NCBI RefSeq assembly: GCF_029960785.1
Contig: NZ_JASBQE010000018.1
Span: 97,612 to 161,611 of the forward strand
Reading direction: 5' to 3'
Length of the DNA: 64,000 bases
Source: Polyangium sp. 15x6
Lineage (GTDB): Bacteria; Myxococcota_A; Polyangia; Polyangiales; Polyangiaceae
Position numbers and translations under genes: made by a program. Position 1 is the stretch's first letter. Each line of letters begins with the position of its first letter. Of this stretch, positions 1 through 8,807 are shown piece after piece. The notes beneath the pieces are model-generated. The model was not told the DNA's origin, did not search any database, and was given only the letters and a program-made list of their open reading frames with translations.

Positions 1-516
1 GCGGTGGAGCCGGAGATCGAGCCGCTCCTCCGGGATTACGCGATCTCGGGGCAGCCGAGCGAGTACGCGCTGTCGAAGCTCGCCGACGTGCGGCCGCTGC
101 ACGCGGAGATCGAGCGGACCTGGCCACGGCGGCTCGTCTCGCACCTGACGGTCGACGGATGCTGGCTGGAGTATGCGCCGCAGCCGCTCGGGCCTTCGGA
201 TCGCAAGCTCTCGACGGCCGCCTCGCTTCAGCCGATCCAGCGCGTGGTGGCGGCGATCGCCGCGCCGATCGTGCCGGACACGGCGACGTCGACCGTGGTG
301 GCGGGGACGCTCCGGGATCAGAGCGCGGTGCTCTCGATGCTCGGTGAGCACGACGCGGCGCAGGCGTTCCTCGACGAGGTCGGTCGTCTTGCGCCGGGCG
401 AGGTGGGCCTCACGGGCGCCTCGGTCAAGCACGTCATCCTGGCGAAGGCGATGATGGTCGCCGCGAACGCGCGCGCCCCGCGCCGCCCGGGTCCTTCGGC
501 GTCACGCGCGCCCTGA
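1..516 (+). CDS. 3' end of an unidentified protein, cut by the window edge
   Basis: The frame is open from base 1 and ends at the TGA at 514-516, so this is probably the C-terminal 171 residues of a longer protein. A GTG at 4 could be a start but has no visible upstream signal. The segment is acidic to neutral and soluble, with alternating Ala/Leu-rich helices and an Ala/Arg/Pro tail, and no membrane segment. I recognise no family. It runs convergent to the transglutaminase gene, whose stop lies 12 bases away. Confidence 0.5.
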   Translation, partial: AVEPEIEPLLRDYAISGQPSEYALSKLADVRPLHAEIERTWPRRLVSHLTVDGCWLEYAPQPLGPSDRKLSTAASLQPIQRVVAAIAAPIVPDTATSTVVAGTLRDQSAVLSMLGEHDAAQAFLDEVGRLAPGEVGLTGASVKHVILAKAMMVAANARAPRRPGPSASRAP

Positions 517-528
517 CGAAAGATCCGC

Positions 529-2700
529 TCAAGACGCAGGCAACGTCATCGCCTGCTGGCTCGGTCGTTCCGGCTGACGGATCGCCTTCACGCGCCGCTC
601 GAAGCTCCGCCGGTCCTCGTCGGAGATCGTCACGCCGCCGAACCGCGCCGCGAGGTAGATCTCGGTGAGCTCCAGGACCTCCTCCGCGAGCGGATGCGAC
701 ATCGACACGAGCGCCTGCGCGTGCCGGAGCGGCGGCACGCTCGGAGAACGGCCCACGCCGCGCGCGCCCATCGCAGCGTCGAGCAGCTCGTAGAGCGACG
801 TCGCGAGCACCGCGCTCGCCGAGCGAGGATCCGCCGCGCGCGAGGCCGCGGCCGCGCGTTGCTTCTTCCGCCGCAGCCACAGCGCCGCGCCGCCGGCCGT
901 CGCGACGACCGCCGCCACGACGAGCAGCCCCGCGCGACCCCGCGGTCCGCCCGTGCTCTTCGATCCGCCGCGCCGATACCGCGACGTGAGGCTGTTCAAG
1001 AGCCCCACCTGCTGGCTCAGGTCGTAGCTCACCACGTGCCGATCCCAGCGCTGGCTCGTGGCCTCGATGAGGTCGCGCAGGTAGGCCCACACGCCCACGA
1101 TCTCGCTCTTCGGCGCGGCGTCGGCGGGCGGGGTCGGATCGAAGGTGAGCCAGCCGTACTCGTCGATCCACGCCTCGACCCACGAGTGCGCGTCGCCCTG
1201 GCGCACGGCGTAGAACCGGCCGAAGCGGTTGTAGCTGCCGCCGACGAAGCCCGTCACGTTGCGCGTCGGTACGTCGAGCGTGCGCAGCATGATGGCCATC
1301 GCGGTCGAGTAGAACTCGCAGTGCCCGCGCTTCGACTCGAACAGGAAGTGATCGAGCGGCTGCGGATCCTTGCCGGACGGCGAGGCGAGATCGTACCGAT
1401 ACTCGGTCCTCAAATGATTTTCGATCGAGCGAGCCCGGTCGAGCGGCGTCTTCGCGTCCTTCGTCCAGTCCGCGGCGAGATTGCGGATCCGGTCCGACAT
1501 GTTCCGCGGCAGCGTGAGGTACTTCCAGCGCTCGCCGCTCGGGAGCTTGCGGAACGAGGGCGTCTTCTTGCGCGAGAGGAAGATGTCGTACTTGACGCCG
1601 CGGTCGTCGATGGGCTGGTAGCGAAGCTCGCCCTCGGGGCCCTTGAAGGCCAGTGCCTGCGGCTCGGGCGCCACCGTCGCGCGCGTCCGCAGCCGGAGGC
1701 CCGAGGCGTACGGCGGCAGGAACATCACGGGCGGATCGATCGGCTCGAGGTCGACCCGCATCACCGGATCGAGCGCCGAGTCGGGCCAGTGATCATCGAT
1801 CGGAATGATCCCTGCCTCGGTCTCCGTCGCGCGCTTCCACGTCTCGCTTTGCGTCCACGTGCGGCCGTCGTACGCGTCGAGCGCCGCGCCGCGCAGGTGC
1901 AGCGGGATCCGCGCGGGCGGCGGGTCGGGCAGGTTCGGCATCTCGATGCGCATCACGAGCGTCGGATCGCTGCGCAGGACGCCCACCTCGCCGAGGTCGA
2001 CGCGGCCCGAGAACCCGATCACGCGGCCCGAGTGCCCGCGGTTCAGGAGCAGGAGCGAGAGCCCGACGCGCGGGAAGAGCACGAAGAGCATCGCCGTGAA
2101 GACGAAGATCGGCACCGAGAGCAGGCACGTCACGCCGAGGAACGTGCGACCCACGACGCGGCGCGAGCGCAGGATGCGCGGCACGTCGACGGGCAGGCCC
2201 GTGCGGTCACGCGCGCCTTGCCGGTAGTTGCCCTCGACCTCGCGCCGGAGGTGGCTCAGCACGAGCGCGCCCGGCGCCACGATGATCACGCCGAGGAAGC
2301 AGAGCCCGTAGCCGAGGCCTCCGCCGAGCACCGTGCCCGAGATCAGGTGCAGCAGCGCGAGGACGATCACCTGCTGGTCGTGCGCCGCGCCCTTGCGCGT
2401 CGCGAGCCGGATGATCTGCAGCGCCGCGGCGAACTCGATCACCACGTCGAGCACGTTCGCGTTCGCGTCGAAGAGCAGCCGCCCGATCTGCAGCGCGAGC
2501 ACGCCGATCAGCGTGATCGCGTCGAAGTGCTTGAGCGCCGGGTACTTCTCCCAGACGTCGCGGATCAGGAGCGCGATGACGAGCCCGCCGATGAGCGAGC
2601 CGCTCACCCAGGGCCCGAACTGCCCGCTCGCGAGGAGCGCGAGGATGCCGAGCACCGCGAGCGCGTCGGTCATCACCCGGTGAACGAGCCCGAACCTCAT
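529..2700 (-). CDS. TgpA/DUF3488-type transglutaminase-like membrane protein
   Basis: A 723-residue membrane protein. Several hydrophobic segments fill the first ~210 residues, followed by an extracytoplasmic part and a transglutaminase-like core with a full Cys-His-Asp triad: C461 (RGHCEFYSTA), H505 (GDAHSWVEAW) and D521 (TFDPTPP). One more membrane segment near residue 600 precedes a cytoplasmic tail. This is the usual DUF3488-TGase-DUF4129 layout. The substrate is unknown; relatives are thought to act on the cell envelope. The ATG at 2700 overlaps the stop of the DUF58 gene by 4 bases (ATGA), so the two are translationally coupled and follow the MoxR gene, the standard MoxR-DUF58-TgpA operon. 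Confidence 0.9.
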   Translation of the reverse strand: MRFGLVHRVMTDALAVLGILALLASGQFGPWVSGSLIGGLVIALLIRDVWEKYPALKHFDAITLIGVLALQIGRLLFDANANVLDVVIEFAAALQIIRLATRKGAAHDQQVIVLALLHLISGTVLGGGLGYGLCFLGVIIVAPGALVLSHLRREVEGNYRQGARDRTGLPVDVPRILRSRRVVGRTFLGVTCLLSVPIFVFTAMLFVLFPRVGLSLLLLNRGHSGRVIGFSGRVDLGEVGVLRSDPTLVMRIEMPNLPDPPPARIPLHLRGAALDAYDGRTWTQSETWKRATETEAGIIPIDDHWPDSALDPVMRVDLEPIDPPVMFLPPYASGLRLRTRATVAPEPQALAFKGPEGELRYQPIDDRGVKYDIFLSRKKTPSFRKLPSGERWKYLTLPRNMSDRIRNLAADWTKDAKTPLDRARSIENHLRTEYRYDLASPSGKDPQPLDHFLFESKRGHCEFYSTAMAIMLRTLDVPTRNVTGFVGGSYNRFGRFYAVRQGDAHSWVEAWIDEYGWLTFDPTPPADAAPKSEIVGVWAYLRDLIEATSQRWDRHVVSYDLSQQVGLLNSLTSRYRRGGSKSTGGPRGRAGLLVVAAVVATAGGAALWLRRKKQRAAAASRAADPRSASAVLATSLYELLDAAMGARGVGRSPSVPPLRHAQALVSMSHPLAEEVLELTEIYLAARFGGVTISDEDRRSFERRVKAIRQPERPSQQAMTLPAS

Positions 2701-3890
2701 GCGTGCCCTCCGCTCGTCCGCGCGGGACCGCCCCGCGAAAGCCCGCGGCGCTCCTGGATCTCCTGCACCCGATCCTCGTCGACGGCGTCGAGCAGCGCGA
2801 GGAACCGGAGGATCCGGTCGGATCCGATGTTCCTGTCGCCGCGCGCCTCCTCGCCGAGGTTCGTCGCGACGACCACGCCGTCGCCGCGCTTGATGTGGGC
2901 CACGGCGCGCGAGGCCACCTCGCGGATGCGCTTCTCGAACTGCTGTGAGAACGCGTCACCCGAGCCTTTCGGCCGCACCACGTCGATCACGAGCCGCACG
3001 TCGGGCCGCGTCTCGCGCGCCCGCTCGCGCAAGACCATCTGGCTCGTGATCGCGCTCTTCCGCCAGTAGATGTCGCGCGGATCGTCGCCCTCGCGCATCG
3101 GCCGGAGCGCGTACGTCTCGTCGCTCGTGCCACGCCCCGCGGTGCCCACGCCGCCGAGCGCGCGGCCCCGATCCTCGGGCGGCAAACGCACCGGATCGAC
3201 GGCCGGATAGATCACGAGCTCGCCGTCCGCCATGACCTCGCGCGATTTCTCGAACAGCCCGAAGGGGAAACGCGTCGCGATGCGGAAGCCCGTGTGCCGG
3301 TCGCGGCCTCGGCGCGCGGGCGTGCGCCGGTAGGCGGCCACCTGCGCGCTCGACGGGCTGATCTTCAGGAAGAAGCAGCGTTTGTCCGCGGGCTGCCCGG
3401 CGCGCAGATCCTCGACCTCGATCGCGTACGAGGGGATGCGCTTCTTGTGGTTGTAGACCTCGATCTCCACGAGGTGCGCACGACCCACCTGCGCCCGCGT
3501 CGGCAGCCTCCGCGTCACCGTCAGCGTCCGCAGCGACAGCTCGCTCATCACGCTCGACACGACCATCAGCGACAGGAGCATGCCGAGCAGCAGGTAGAGC
3601 AGATTGTTGCCCGTGTTGATCGCCGCGAAGCCCACGCCGAGCGTGATGCCCACGAAGTATTTTCCTTCGCGGGTGAACTTCAGCCGCCGCGGCATCTTGA
3701 AGCTGAAAAACGAGCGCCAGAGTCGCGTGAGCGCGTTCTCCGGGCGCGGCGCCGCCGGGGCGCCGGGCAGAGGCGCGAGCGGGTGCGGCACGGGCAGCGG
3801 CGTCGCCTCCGGCCGCGTGACGCGGCTGTCCCGGGGCGGTTTGTCGCCTCGAACGGCGAGCGACTCGGCCTGCCTCCGGTCCGCCACCAT
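2697..3890 (-). CDS. DUF58 domain protein of the MoxR operon
   Basis: A 397-residue protein from the ATG at 3890. After a Pro-rich N-terminus come two adjacent hydrophobic segments (about residues 75-115), then a beta-rich region, then the DUF58 core with the signature YALRPMREGDDPRDIYWRKS, which resembles a von Willebrand A fold. The family occurs next to MoxR AAA+ ATPases and transglutaminases and is probably part of a MoxR-dependent assembly or maturation system at the membrane. Its start lies 11 bases after the MoxR stop. The frame stays open far upstream through the MoxR gene, but that part is an out-of-frame reading of it. Confidence 0.9.
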   Translation of the reverse strand: MVADRRQAESLAVRGDKPPRDSRVTRPEATPLPVPHPLAPLPGAPAAPRPENALTRLWRSFFSFKMPRRLKFTREGKYFVGITLGVGFAAINTGNNLLYLLLGMLLSLMVVSSVMSELSLRTLTVTRRLPTRAQVGRAHLVEIEVYNHKKRIPSYAIEVEDLRAGQPADKRCFFLKISPSSAQVAAYRRTPARRGRDRHTGFRIATRFPFGLFEKSREVMADGELVIYPAVDPVRLPPEDRGRALGGVGTAGRGTSDETYALRPMREGDDPRDIYWRKSAITSQMVLRERARETRPDVRLVIDVVRPKGSGDAFSQQFEKRIREVASRAVAHIKRGDGVVVATNLGEEARGDRNIGSDRILRFLALLDAVDEDRVQEIQERRGLSRGGPARTSGGHA

Positions 3891-3901
3891 GCGCGCCTCG
3901 C

Positions 3902-4867
3902 TCAGAGCGGGACCGGCACCCGCGCGACGATGTCCCGCACCGCGTTCTCGCACTCGTCGCGGCTCGGCATGTAGCCCTCGGCGTGCGCGGCGAGGCGGAT
4001 CCGGTGCGCGAGCACGGGCACCGCGAGGTCGTGGACGTCGTCGGCGATGCAGTAGGTTCGCCCGTGCAGGACGGCGCGGCTGCGCGCGGCGCGGGCGAGG
4101 TTCATTCCGGCGCGGGGCGAGGCGCCGAGCGAGAGCGTCGGGCTCGCGCGCGTCGCCGACAGCACGGCTTGCAGGTACGTCGCGAGCGAAGCGTCGAGCT
4201 CCACCCGATCGACCTCGCGCTGCAGCGCGACGAGCGCCGACGGCTCGAGCACCTGCGGCACGGCCTTGATCCGGTCGCCGTCGCCGCCCTGGAGCAGGAG
4301 CCGCATCTCCACGTGCGGCGGCGGATAACCGAGCCGGATGCGCACCATGAACCGGTCGAGCTGCGACTCCGGCAGCGGGAACGTCCCTGCGAAGTCCTGC
4401 GGGTTTTGCGTGGCGAGCACGAAGAACGGGTCGGGCAGCGGCGTCGTCACGCCGTCGACCGACACCTGCCCTTCGTTCATCGCTTCGAGCATCGCCGACT
4501 GCGTCCGCGGGCTCGCGCGGTTGATCTCGTCGGCGAGCAGGATGTTCGCGAAGATCGGCCCTTGCCGGAACACGAACTGCCCCGTGCGTTGATCGAAGAC
4601 GCTCACACCGAGCACGTCGCTCGGCAGGAGGTCGCTCGTGAACTGCACGCGCCGCAGCTCGCCGCCCACGGCCTTCGCGAGGGCGCGCGCCAGCGTCGTC
4701 TTGCCGACGCCGGGCACGTCCTCGATCAGCACATGGCCGCGCCCGAGCAGCGCGATGAGCGCGAGCTCCACGGCTTCGGGCTTTCCTTCGAGGGCCTGCT
4801 CCACCGCGGAGCGGAGCTCCTGGAGCACGGGCGTCGTTTCCCGCGCGATCGAGAGCGCCGACGTCAT
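3902..4867 (-). CDS. MoxR-family AAA+ ATPase
   Basis: A 321-residue AAA+ ATPase. Walker A is GVGKTTLA with K56, Walker B is LLADEINRA, the sensor region is FVLATQNPQDFAGTFPLPESQ, and an AAA lid domain follows. Length and motif order match MoxR/RavA-type chaperone ATPases. First gene of the leftward MoxR-DUF58-transglutaminase operon. I chose the ATG at 4867 because it gives the normal family length; an in-frame ATG at 4891 would add eight residues. An AGGAGG lies about 18 bases before that alternative, so the start is uncertain by a few codons. Confidence 0.9.
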   Translation of the reverse strand: MTSALSIARETTPVLQELRSAVEQALEGKPEAVELALIALLGRGHVLIEDVPGVGKTTLARALAKAVGGELRRVQFTSDLLPSDVLGVSVFDQRTGQFVFRQGPIFANILLADEINRASPRTQSAMLEAMNEGQVSVDGVTTPLPDPFFVLATQNPQDFAGTFPLPESQLDRFMVRIRLGYPPPHVEMRLLLQGGDGDRIKAVPQVLEPSALVALQREVDRVELDASLATYLQAVLSATRASPTLSLGASPRAGMNLARAARSRAVLHGRTYCIADDVHDLAVPVLAHRIRLAAHAEGYMPSRDECENAVRDIVARVPVPL

Positions 4868-5032
4868 TGGGGCTGATGCTAGCACGATCATCGGAGGCGC
4901 CTCGGGTAACCTCCTGATTTCTGGAGCGTGGGGTACCGGGGCGCCGATCCTTCCCGGCTCTCGGCCCCTGCCGCCCTTCCTTTCGGCGAGGCGTGTGGCC
5001 CGACCCCCGGGCCGCATGTATGCTCCGCCGTC

Positions 5033-6106
5033 GTGGCCGTCCCCGGTCCTTCTCGGGCCCCTTCGAACGATGACGACGAGCGTCGGAACGCCTCCTCTGG
5101 AGAGCCTGACGCGCTCGCCTTGACCCCGTCTCCGGGCGGCGCTGCCCTGGAGTTACCCGGGGCGAGCGCGCCGCTCTCGGAGCCGACACCGCTCATCCCG
5201 CCCTCCAAACAGGGCAGCGTCTTCTGGCGGATCCGCGGGATGATCCGCACGGTTCGGCCGAGCCAGTGGGTGAAGAACCTCTTCGTCCTGGCGCCGGTCG
5301 TCTTTGCCAAGCACCTCACGCACCCGTCGATCATCAAGAGCGCGATCGGCGCGTTCGGCGTGTTTTGCCTCCTCGCCGGCGCGGTCTACACGATGAACGA
5401 CATCGTGGACGCGAAGGCCGACCGGGTGCATCCCGTGAAGCGCTTCCGGCCGATCGCGAGCGGCCAGGTCCCGGTCTCGCTCGCCAAGACGATGGCGGTC
5501 GCGCTCGTCCTCACCGCGCTCGGCGGCGCGCTGCTCGGGCCGATCAAGTTCTTCATCGTCGCGGTCGCGTACTTCGCGCAGAACGTCGCTTACTCCTTCG
5601 GCCTGAAGAAGATCGCGTATGTCGACGTCGGCCTCATCGCCCTCGGCTTCGTGCTGCGCGTCCTCGCCGGCGGCTTCGCGACGAACACGCCGATCTCGGG
5701 CTTCATGGTCGGGTGCACCGCGCTCCTCGCGCTTTTCCTCGGCTTCGGCAAGCGCCGCCACGAGCTCGCCTCGGCGGCGAACGCCGGCAAGCAGCGCGCT
5801 GCGCTCGAGGCGTACTCGCCCCGCGCGCTCACCTTCGCGCTCGCGGCCACGGGCATCGCCACGATCGCGACTTACCTCGCGTACACGCTCGACCACGACA
5901 CCCAGCGCTTCTTCCAGAACCCCTGGCTCTGGGCGACCACGATTCACCCGCTCTTCGGCGTCATCCGGTTCCTCCAGCTCGTCGTGAGCCGCCCCAAGGC
6001 CGAGAGCCCCACGCAGGAGATCCTGCGTGACGTCCCCTTCATGATGAACATCATGATCTGGGTCGCCGAGGTCGTGTTCATCGTCTACCGGCTGAGGCCC
6101 TCCTGA
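5033..6106 (+). CDS. UbiA-family transferase, decaprenyl-phosphate phosphoribosyltransferase-like
   Basis: A polytopic UbiA-superfamily enzyme with about eight membrane helices. The polyprenyl-phosphate/Mg site NDIVDAKADRVHP gives the NDxxDxxxD motif, and the entry RPSQWVKNLFVLAPVVFA is typical of decaprenyl-phosphate 5-phosphoribosyltransferases, which attach phosphoribose to a lipid carrier in arabinose-lipid synthesis. That specificity is inferred from resemblance only. The family core begins at the ATG at 5240. I placed the start at a GTG (5033) because the intervening ~70 residues look like a disordered tail and an earlier start would leave almost no room for a promoter between this gene and MoxR. 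Stop overlaps the next ATG by one base. Confidence 0.8.
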   Translation: MAVPGPSRAPSNDDDERRNASSGEPDALALTPSPGGAALELPGASAPLSEPTPLIPPSKQGSVFWRIRGMIRTVRPSQWVKNLFVLAPVVFAKHLTHPSIIKSAIGAFGVFCLLAGAVYTMNDIVDAKADRVHPVKRFRPIASGQVPVSLAKTMAVALVLTALGGALLGPIKFFIVAVAYFAQNVAYSFGLKKIAYVDVGLIALGFVLRVLAGGFATNTPISGFMVGCTALLALFLGFGKRRHELASAANAGKQRAALEAYSPRALTFALAATGIATIATYLAYTLDHDTQRFFQNPWLWATTIHPLFGVIRFLQLVVSRPKAESPTQEILRDVPFMMNIMIWVAEVVFIVYRLRPS

Positions 6107-6831
6107 TGGCGGACGAGGCGAAGGCGAAGGAAGAACCGGGGAAAGTCCCGGAGAAAAGCGACGCCTGGACCGACCTCGGCCTGACGCTCCCCATCTTTCT
6201 CCTCTACCACCTCGGCGTCGTCTTCCTCCCCGTTCGGAACGCCGCCGATCCCGTCACGGCCGAGCTCTCGGCCCTCGCGAAGAACAGCCTGCCCACGTAC
6301 GCGGGGCTCACGGTCGCGATCGGCATCGCGTTCGTCGTGGTCCTCGCCGCCACGGGGCAGAAGCGCGCGCTCGAAGGGAAACGCTTCGCGCTCATCGCCC
6401 TCGAAGGCACGCTCTACGCGATCCTCATGCGGTTTGCCGCCTCGTACGTCGTCGGATCGCTCACGCTCGGCCCGAGCGTCGAGACGCGCGGCGTCTTCTC
6501 GGGCGTGGTCATGTCGATGGGCGCCGGCTTCTACGAGGAGATCGCCTTCCGCGCTGGGATCTTCGGCCTCGGCGCGCTCGTCGTGAAGGCGATCTTCGGC
6601 CCTGGGGTCCGGCGCCTCGTGTTCACGCTCCTCTGGGCCGGCGTCGCGGCGGTCGCGTTCTCGGCCTGGCATTACGTGGGTGCGCTCGGCGACTCCTTTG
6701 ACGTCCAATCGTTCGTCTTCCGCGCCGTCTGCGGCTTGGTACTCACGGCGATCTACGTGTTCCGCGGCTTCGCGCCTGCGGTCTGGACGCACGCCCTCTA
6801 CGACGTCTGGGCGATGGTGCTTCACGGATGA
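6106..6831 (+). CDS. CPBP-family intramembrane metalloprotease-like protein
   Basis: A 241-residue membrane protein with a charged N-terminal tail (about residues 1-25), then six to seven hydrophobic segments. The CPBP/Abi signature is present: FYEEIAFRAG (Glu-Glu plus Arg), then SAWHYVG and WTHALYD supplying the two His-containing motifs. The family includes CAAX prenyl-protease-like enzymes and bacteriocin-immunity proteins; the substrate here is unknown. The ATG shares its A with the TGA of the UbiA-type gene, so co-translation is likely, and a role linked to the same lipid or envelope pathway is possible. Confidence 0.8.
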   Translation: MADEAKAKEEPGKVPEKSDAWTDLGLTLPIFLLYHLGVVFLPVRNAADPVTAELSALAKNSLPTYAGLTVAIGIAFVVVLAATGQKRALEGKRFALIALEGTLYAILMRFAASYVVGSLTLGPSVETRGVFSGVVMSMGAGFYEEIAFRAGIFGLGALVVKAIFGPGVRRLVFTLLWAGVAAVAFSAWHYVGALGDSFDVQSFVFRAVCGLVLTAIYVFRGFAPAVWTHALYDVWAMVLHG

Positions 6832-7076
6832 ATCGAACAGCCCGCTCGCTCGCCCTCTTTTCGAGCTTCCTCCTCGCGGCGTGTGTCGCCGGCACACCGG
6901 AGACCCCGGCGCGGGGTCAGGGCGCGCCTCCGCCCCTGCCGGAGATCAAGACGGCGCCGCCTGCGCCGGGCATGCTCTGGATCCCGGGCGCCTGGCACGA
7001 CGACGGCGTCCAATACGTATGGATTCCAGGTCGGTGGGAGTCTCCGCGGCGCTCCACGCAAAACCCTGACGGGTAA
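6828..7076 (+). CDS. small lipoprotein with WxPGxW-type repeats
   Basis: An 82-residue secreted protein with an N-terminal hydrophobic segment ending in the lipobox LLAAC (Cys at residue 19). The mature part carries MLWIPGAWHDDG and YVWIPGRWE, the aromatic-Pro-Gly repeat seen in YXWXPGXW-type envelope proteins. No catalytic motif. The ATG overlaps the TGA of the protease-like gene by 4 bases, making it the third gene of this operon. Confidence 0.7.
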   Translation: MNRTARSLALFSSFLLAACVAGTPETPARGQGAPPPLPEIKTAPPAPGMLWIPGAWHDDGVQYVWIPGRWESPRRSTQNPDG

Positions 7077-7128
7077 CAGCGGTCACGACGGGTTGCTTCA
7101 CCACCGGCGCCGTGCTTTCTCCGCTCAT

Positions 7129-8256
7129 GTGACGCTCGCCGACGAGATCGCCGCCCTGCCGCAGGCCCTGCTCGCTCGCCTTCGGGCGCGGGGCTTCGAT
7201 CCCGACCGTCTCACCGCCTGGGCCGCCATGATCGGCCAGGATCGCGACAAGCGAAATCGCCTCGCGGGCGAAGTTCTCCCGCCCGCCGAAGGGGACGTCG
7301 TCGACGCACCCGCGCCGGGCAGCCCCGACCATGCGCGCTTCGAGGCTCTCGGCCGCGAGGCGCTCGCGCGGGGCGAGGTCGCGCTTTGTGTGCTCGCGGG
7401 CGGCATGGCGACGCGCATGGGCGGCGTCGTCAAGGCGCTCGTCGAGGCTCTGCCTGGAAAGACATTCCTCGATCTCCGCCTCGCCGAGATGGACGCCCTC
7501 GCGCGCGAGACGGGCGCGACCTGTCCGCTCTGGCTCATGACGAGCGAGGCCACCGAGGGCCCGATCCGCGCCGCGCTCGGCGCTCGCCTCGACAAGGGCG
7601 ACGTCGCCACGTTCGAGCAGTTCGTCTCGCTCCGCCTCACGCACGACGGCAAGATCTTCCGGGACGAACATGGCGAGCCGAGCGTCTACGCCACGGGCCA
7701 CGGCGACCTGCCCGATGCGCTCCGCGCGAGCGGACTTCTCGATCGGTTCATCCAACGAGGCGGCAAGATCGTGTGGATCGCGAACCTCGACAACCTCGGC
7801 GCCACCGTCGATCCGGCGATCCTCGGCTTGCACCTCGCGCACGGCGGCCCGCTGACCGTCGAGGTCGTGAACAAGGTCGGCAGCGACAAGGGCGGCGGCC
7901 CGATCCGCTGGAACGGAAAGAAGATCATCGCCGAGGAGATGCGCCTGCCGATCGGCTTCGATCCGGCGCAGATGCCCGTCTTCAGCACGAACACGTTCCT
8001 CGTATCGGCCGAGGCGCTCGCCTCGCTCGACCTCGCGTGGACGTACGTCGAGGTCGACAAGACGGTCGGCGAGGCGAAGGCGGTCCAGTTCGAGCGTATC
8101 GTCAACGAGATCACGACCGCGCTCGACCCGCAGTTCCTCCGCGTCCCGCGCGACGGGGCCGCGTCGCGCTTCTTGCCCGTGAAGGACGTACCCGAGCTCG
8201 AGCGCCGCAGGCCCGAGATCGAGCAAGCGCTCCGGGCCCGAGGGATTCTTGCGTAG
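7129..8256 (+). CDS. UDPGP-family nucleotidyltransferase (UTP-sugar-1-phosphate uridylyltransferase-like)
   Basis: A 375-residue cytoplasmic protein of the UDPGP family, which transfers UMP from UTP to a sugar-1-phosphate. The nucleotide loop is LAGGMATRMGGVVKAL; further conserved blocks are PLWLMTSEAT, IVWIANLDNLGAT and MPVFSTNTFLV, followed by EVDKTVGEAKAVQFERIV. I chose the GTG at 7129: the reading frame is open further upstream, but that part runs through the preceding lipoprotein gene in another frame. The sugar specificity (Glc-1-P or GlcNAc-1-P) cannot be told from the sequence. Confidence 0.85.
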   Translation: MTLADEIAALPQALLARLRARGFDPDRLTAWAAMIGQDRDKRNRLAGEVLPPAEGDVVDAPAPGSPDHARFEALGREALARGEVALCVLAGGMATRMGGVVKALVEALPGKTFLDLRLAEMDALARETGATCPLWLMTSEATEGPIRAALGARLDKGDVATFEQFVSLRLTHDGKIFRDEHGEPSVYATGHGDLPDALRASGLLDRFIQRGGKIVWIANLDNLGATVDPAILGLHLAHGGPLTVEVVNKVGSDKGGGPIRWNGKKIIAEEMRLPIGFDPAQMPVFSTNTFLVSAEALASLDLAWTYVEVDKTVGEAKAVQFERIVNEITTALDPQFLRVPRDGAASRFLPVKDVPELERRRPEIEQALRARGILA

Positions 8257-8303
8257 GTAGAATTCGTTCAGACCCGTACGAACCGCGCAAGGGAGCCACG
8301 GAT

Positions 8304-8807
8304 TTGCACTTCGAGATCACGCACGAGTTCGACGTCCCCCTCGATGCCCTGGAGCTCGCCGTCCTCTCGCCTGACATCGGCTTGATGATGGCCCCCTTCC
8401 TCGCCACCACGAGCGTCGCTTCGGTCGAGACGATCGAGCACGTGATCGCGAACGGCGAATTGCGACGCGTCCTTCGCTACCAGGCGAACGCGCCGCTCGC
8501 GATGTTCCGCGGCTACGACGTCGCCCGCGAGGCGCTCTCCTGGGAAGAGCGCAGCGTCTATCGCCTCTCGGACCACGCGGCCTCTTGGTCCGTCTCCCCG
8601 CGCGAGCAATTCCGCAAGTATTTCAGCGCTTCCGGCACCTGCCGCCTCGAAGCGGCGCCCGAGGGACGCGCGCGAAGAACCGTCGAGGGCGACATCGAGA
8701 TCAAGGCTGGCGTACTCTCCTCGCTCGCCGGCCGCATGGCCTTGGTCGAGATCCGCAAGATCTACGACGCCGAGGCCGAGACGTTGCGCCGCCTCTCGAC
8801 CTTATGA
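8304..8807 (+). CDS. START-like (DUF2505-type) domain protein
   Basis: A 167-residue soluble protein starting at a TTG eight bases after a GGGAG ribosome-binding site. It begins FEITHEFDVPLDALELAVLSPD and ends in a long amphipathic helix, the outline of SRPBCC/START-like ligand-binding proteins; the resemblance to DUF2505 is by layout and uncertain. No catalytic residues. The stop overlaps the ATG of the SppA gene (ATGA), suggesting a joint function at the envelope. Confidence 0.65.
   Translation: MHFEITHEFDVPLDALELAVLSPDIGLMMAPFLATTSVASVETIEHVIANGELRRVLRYQANAPLAMFRGYDVAREALSWEERSVYRLSDHAASWSVSPREQFRKYFSASGTCRLEAAPEGRARRTVEGDIEIKAGVLSSLAGRMALVEIRKIYDAEAETLRRLSTL

Noticed and set aside
694..3069. 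791-codon open frame opposite the transglutaminase gene
   Set aside because: Arg/His-rich shadow typical of high-GC DNA; the opposite frame has a complete catalytic triad.
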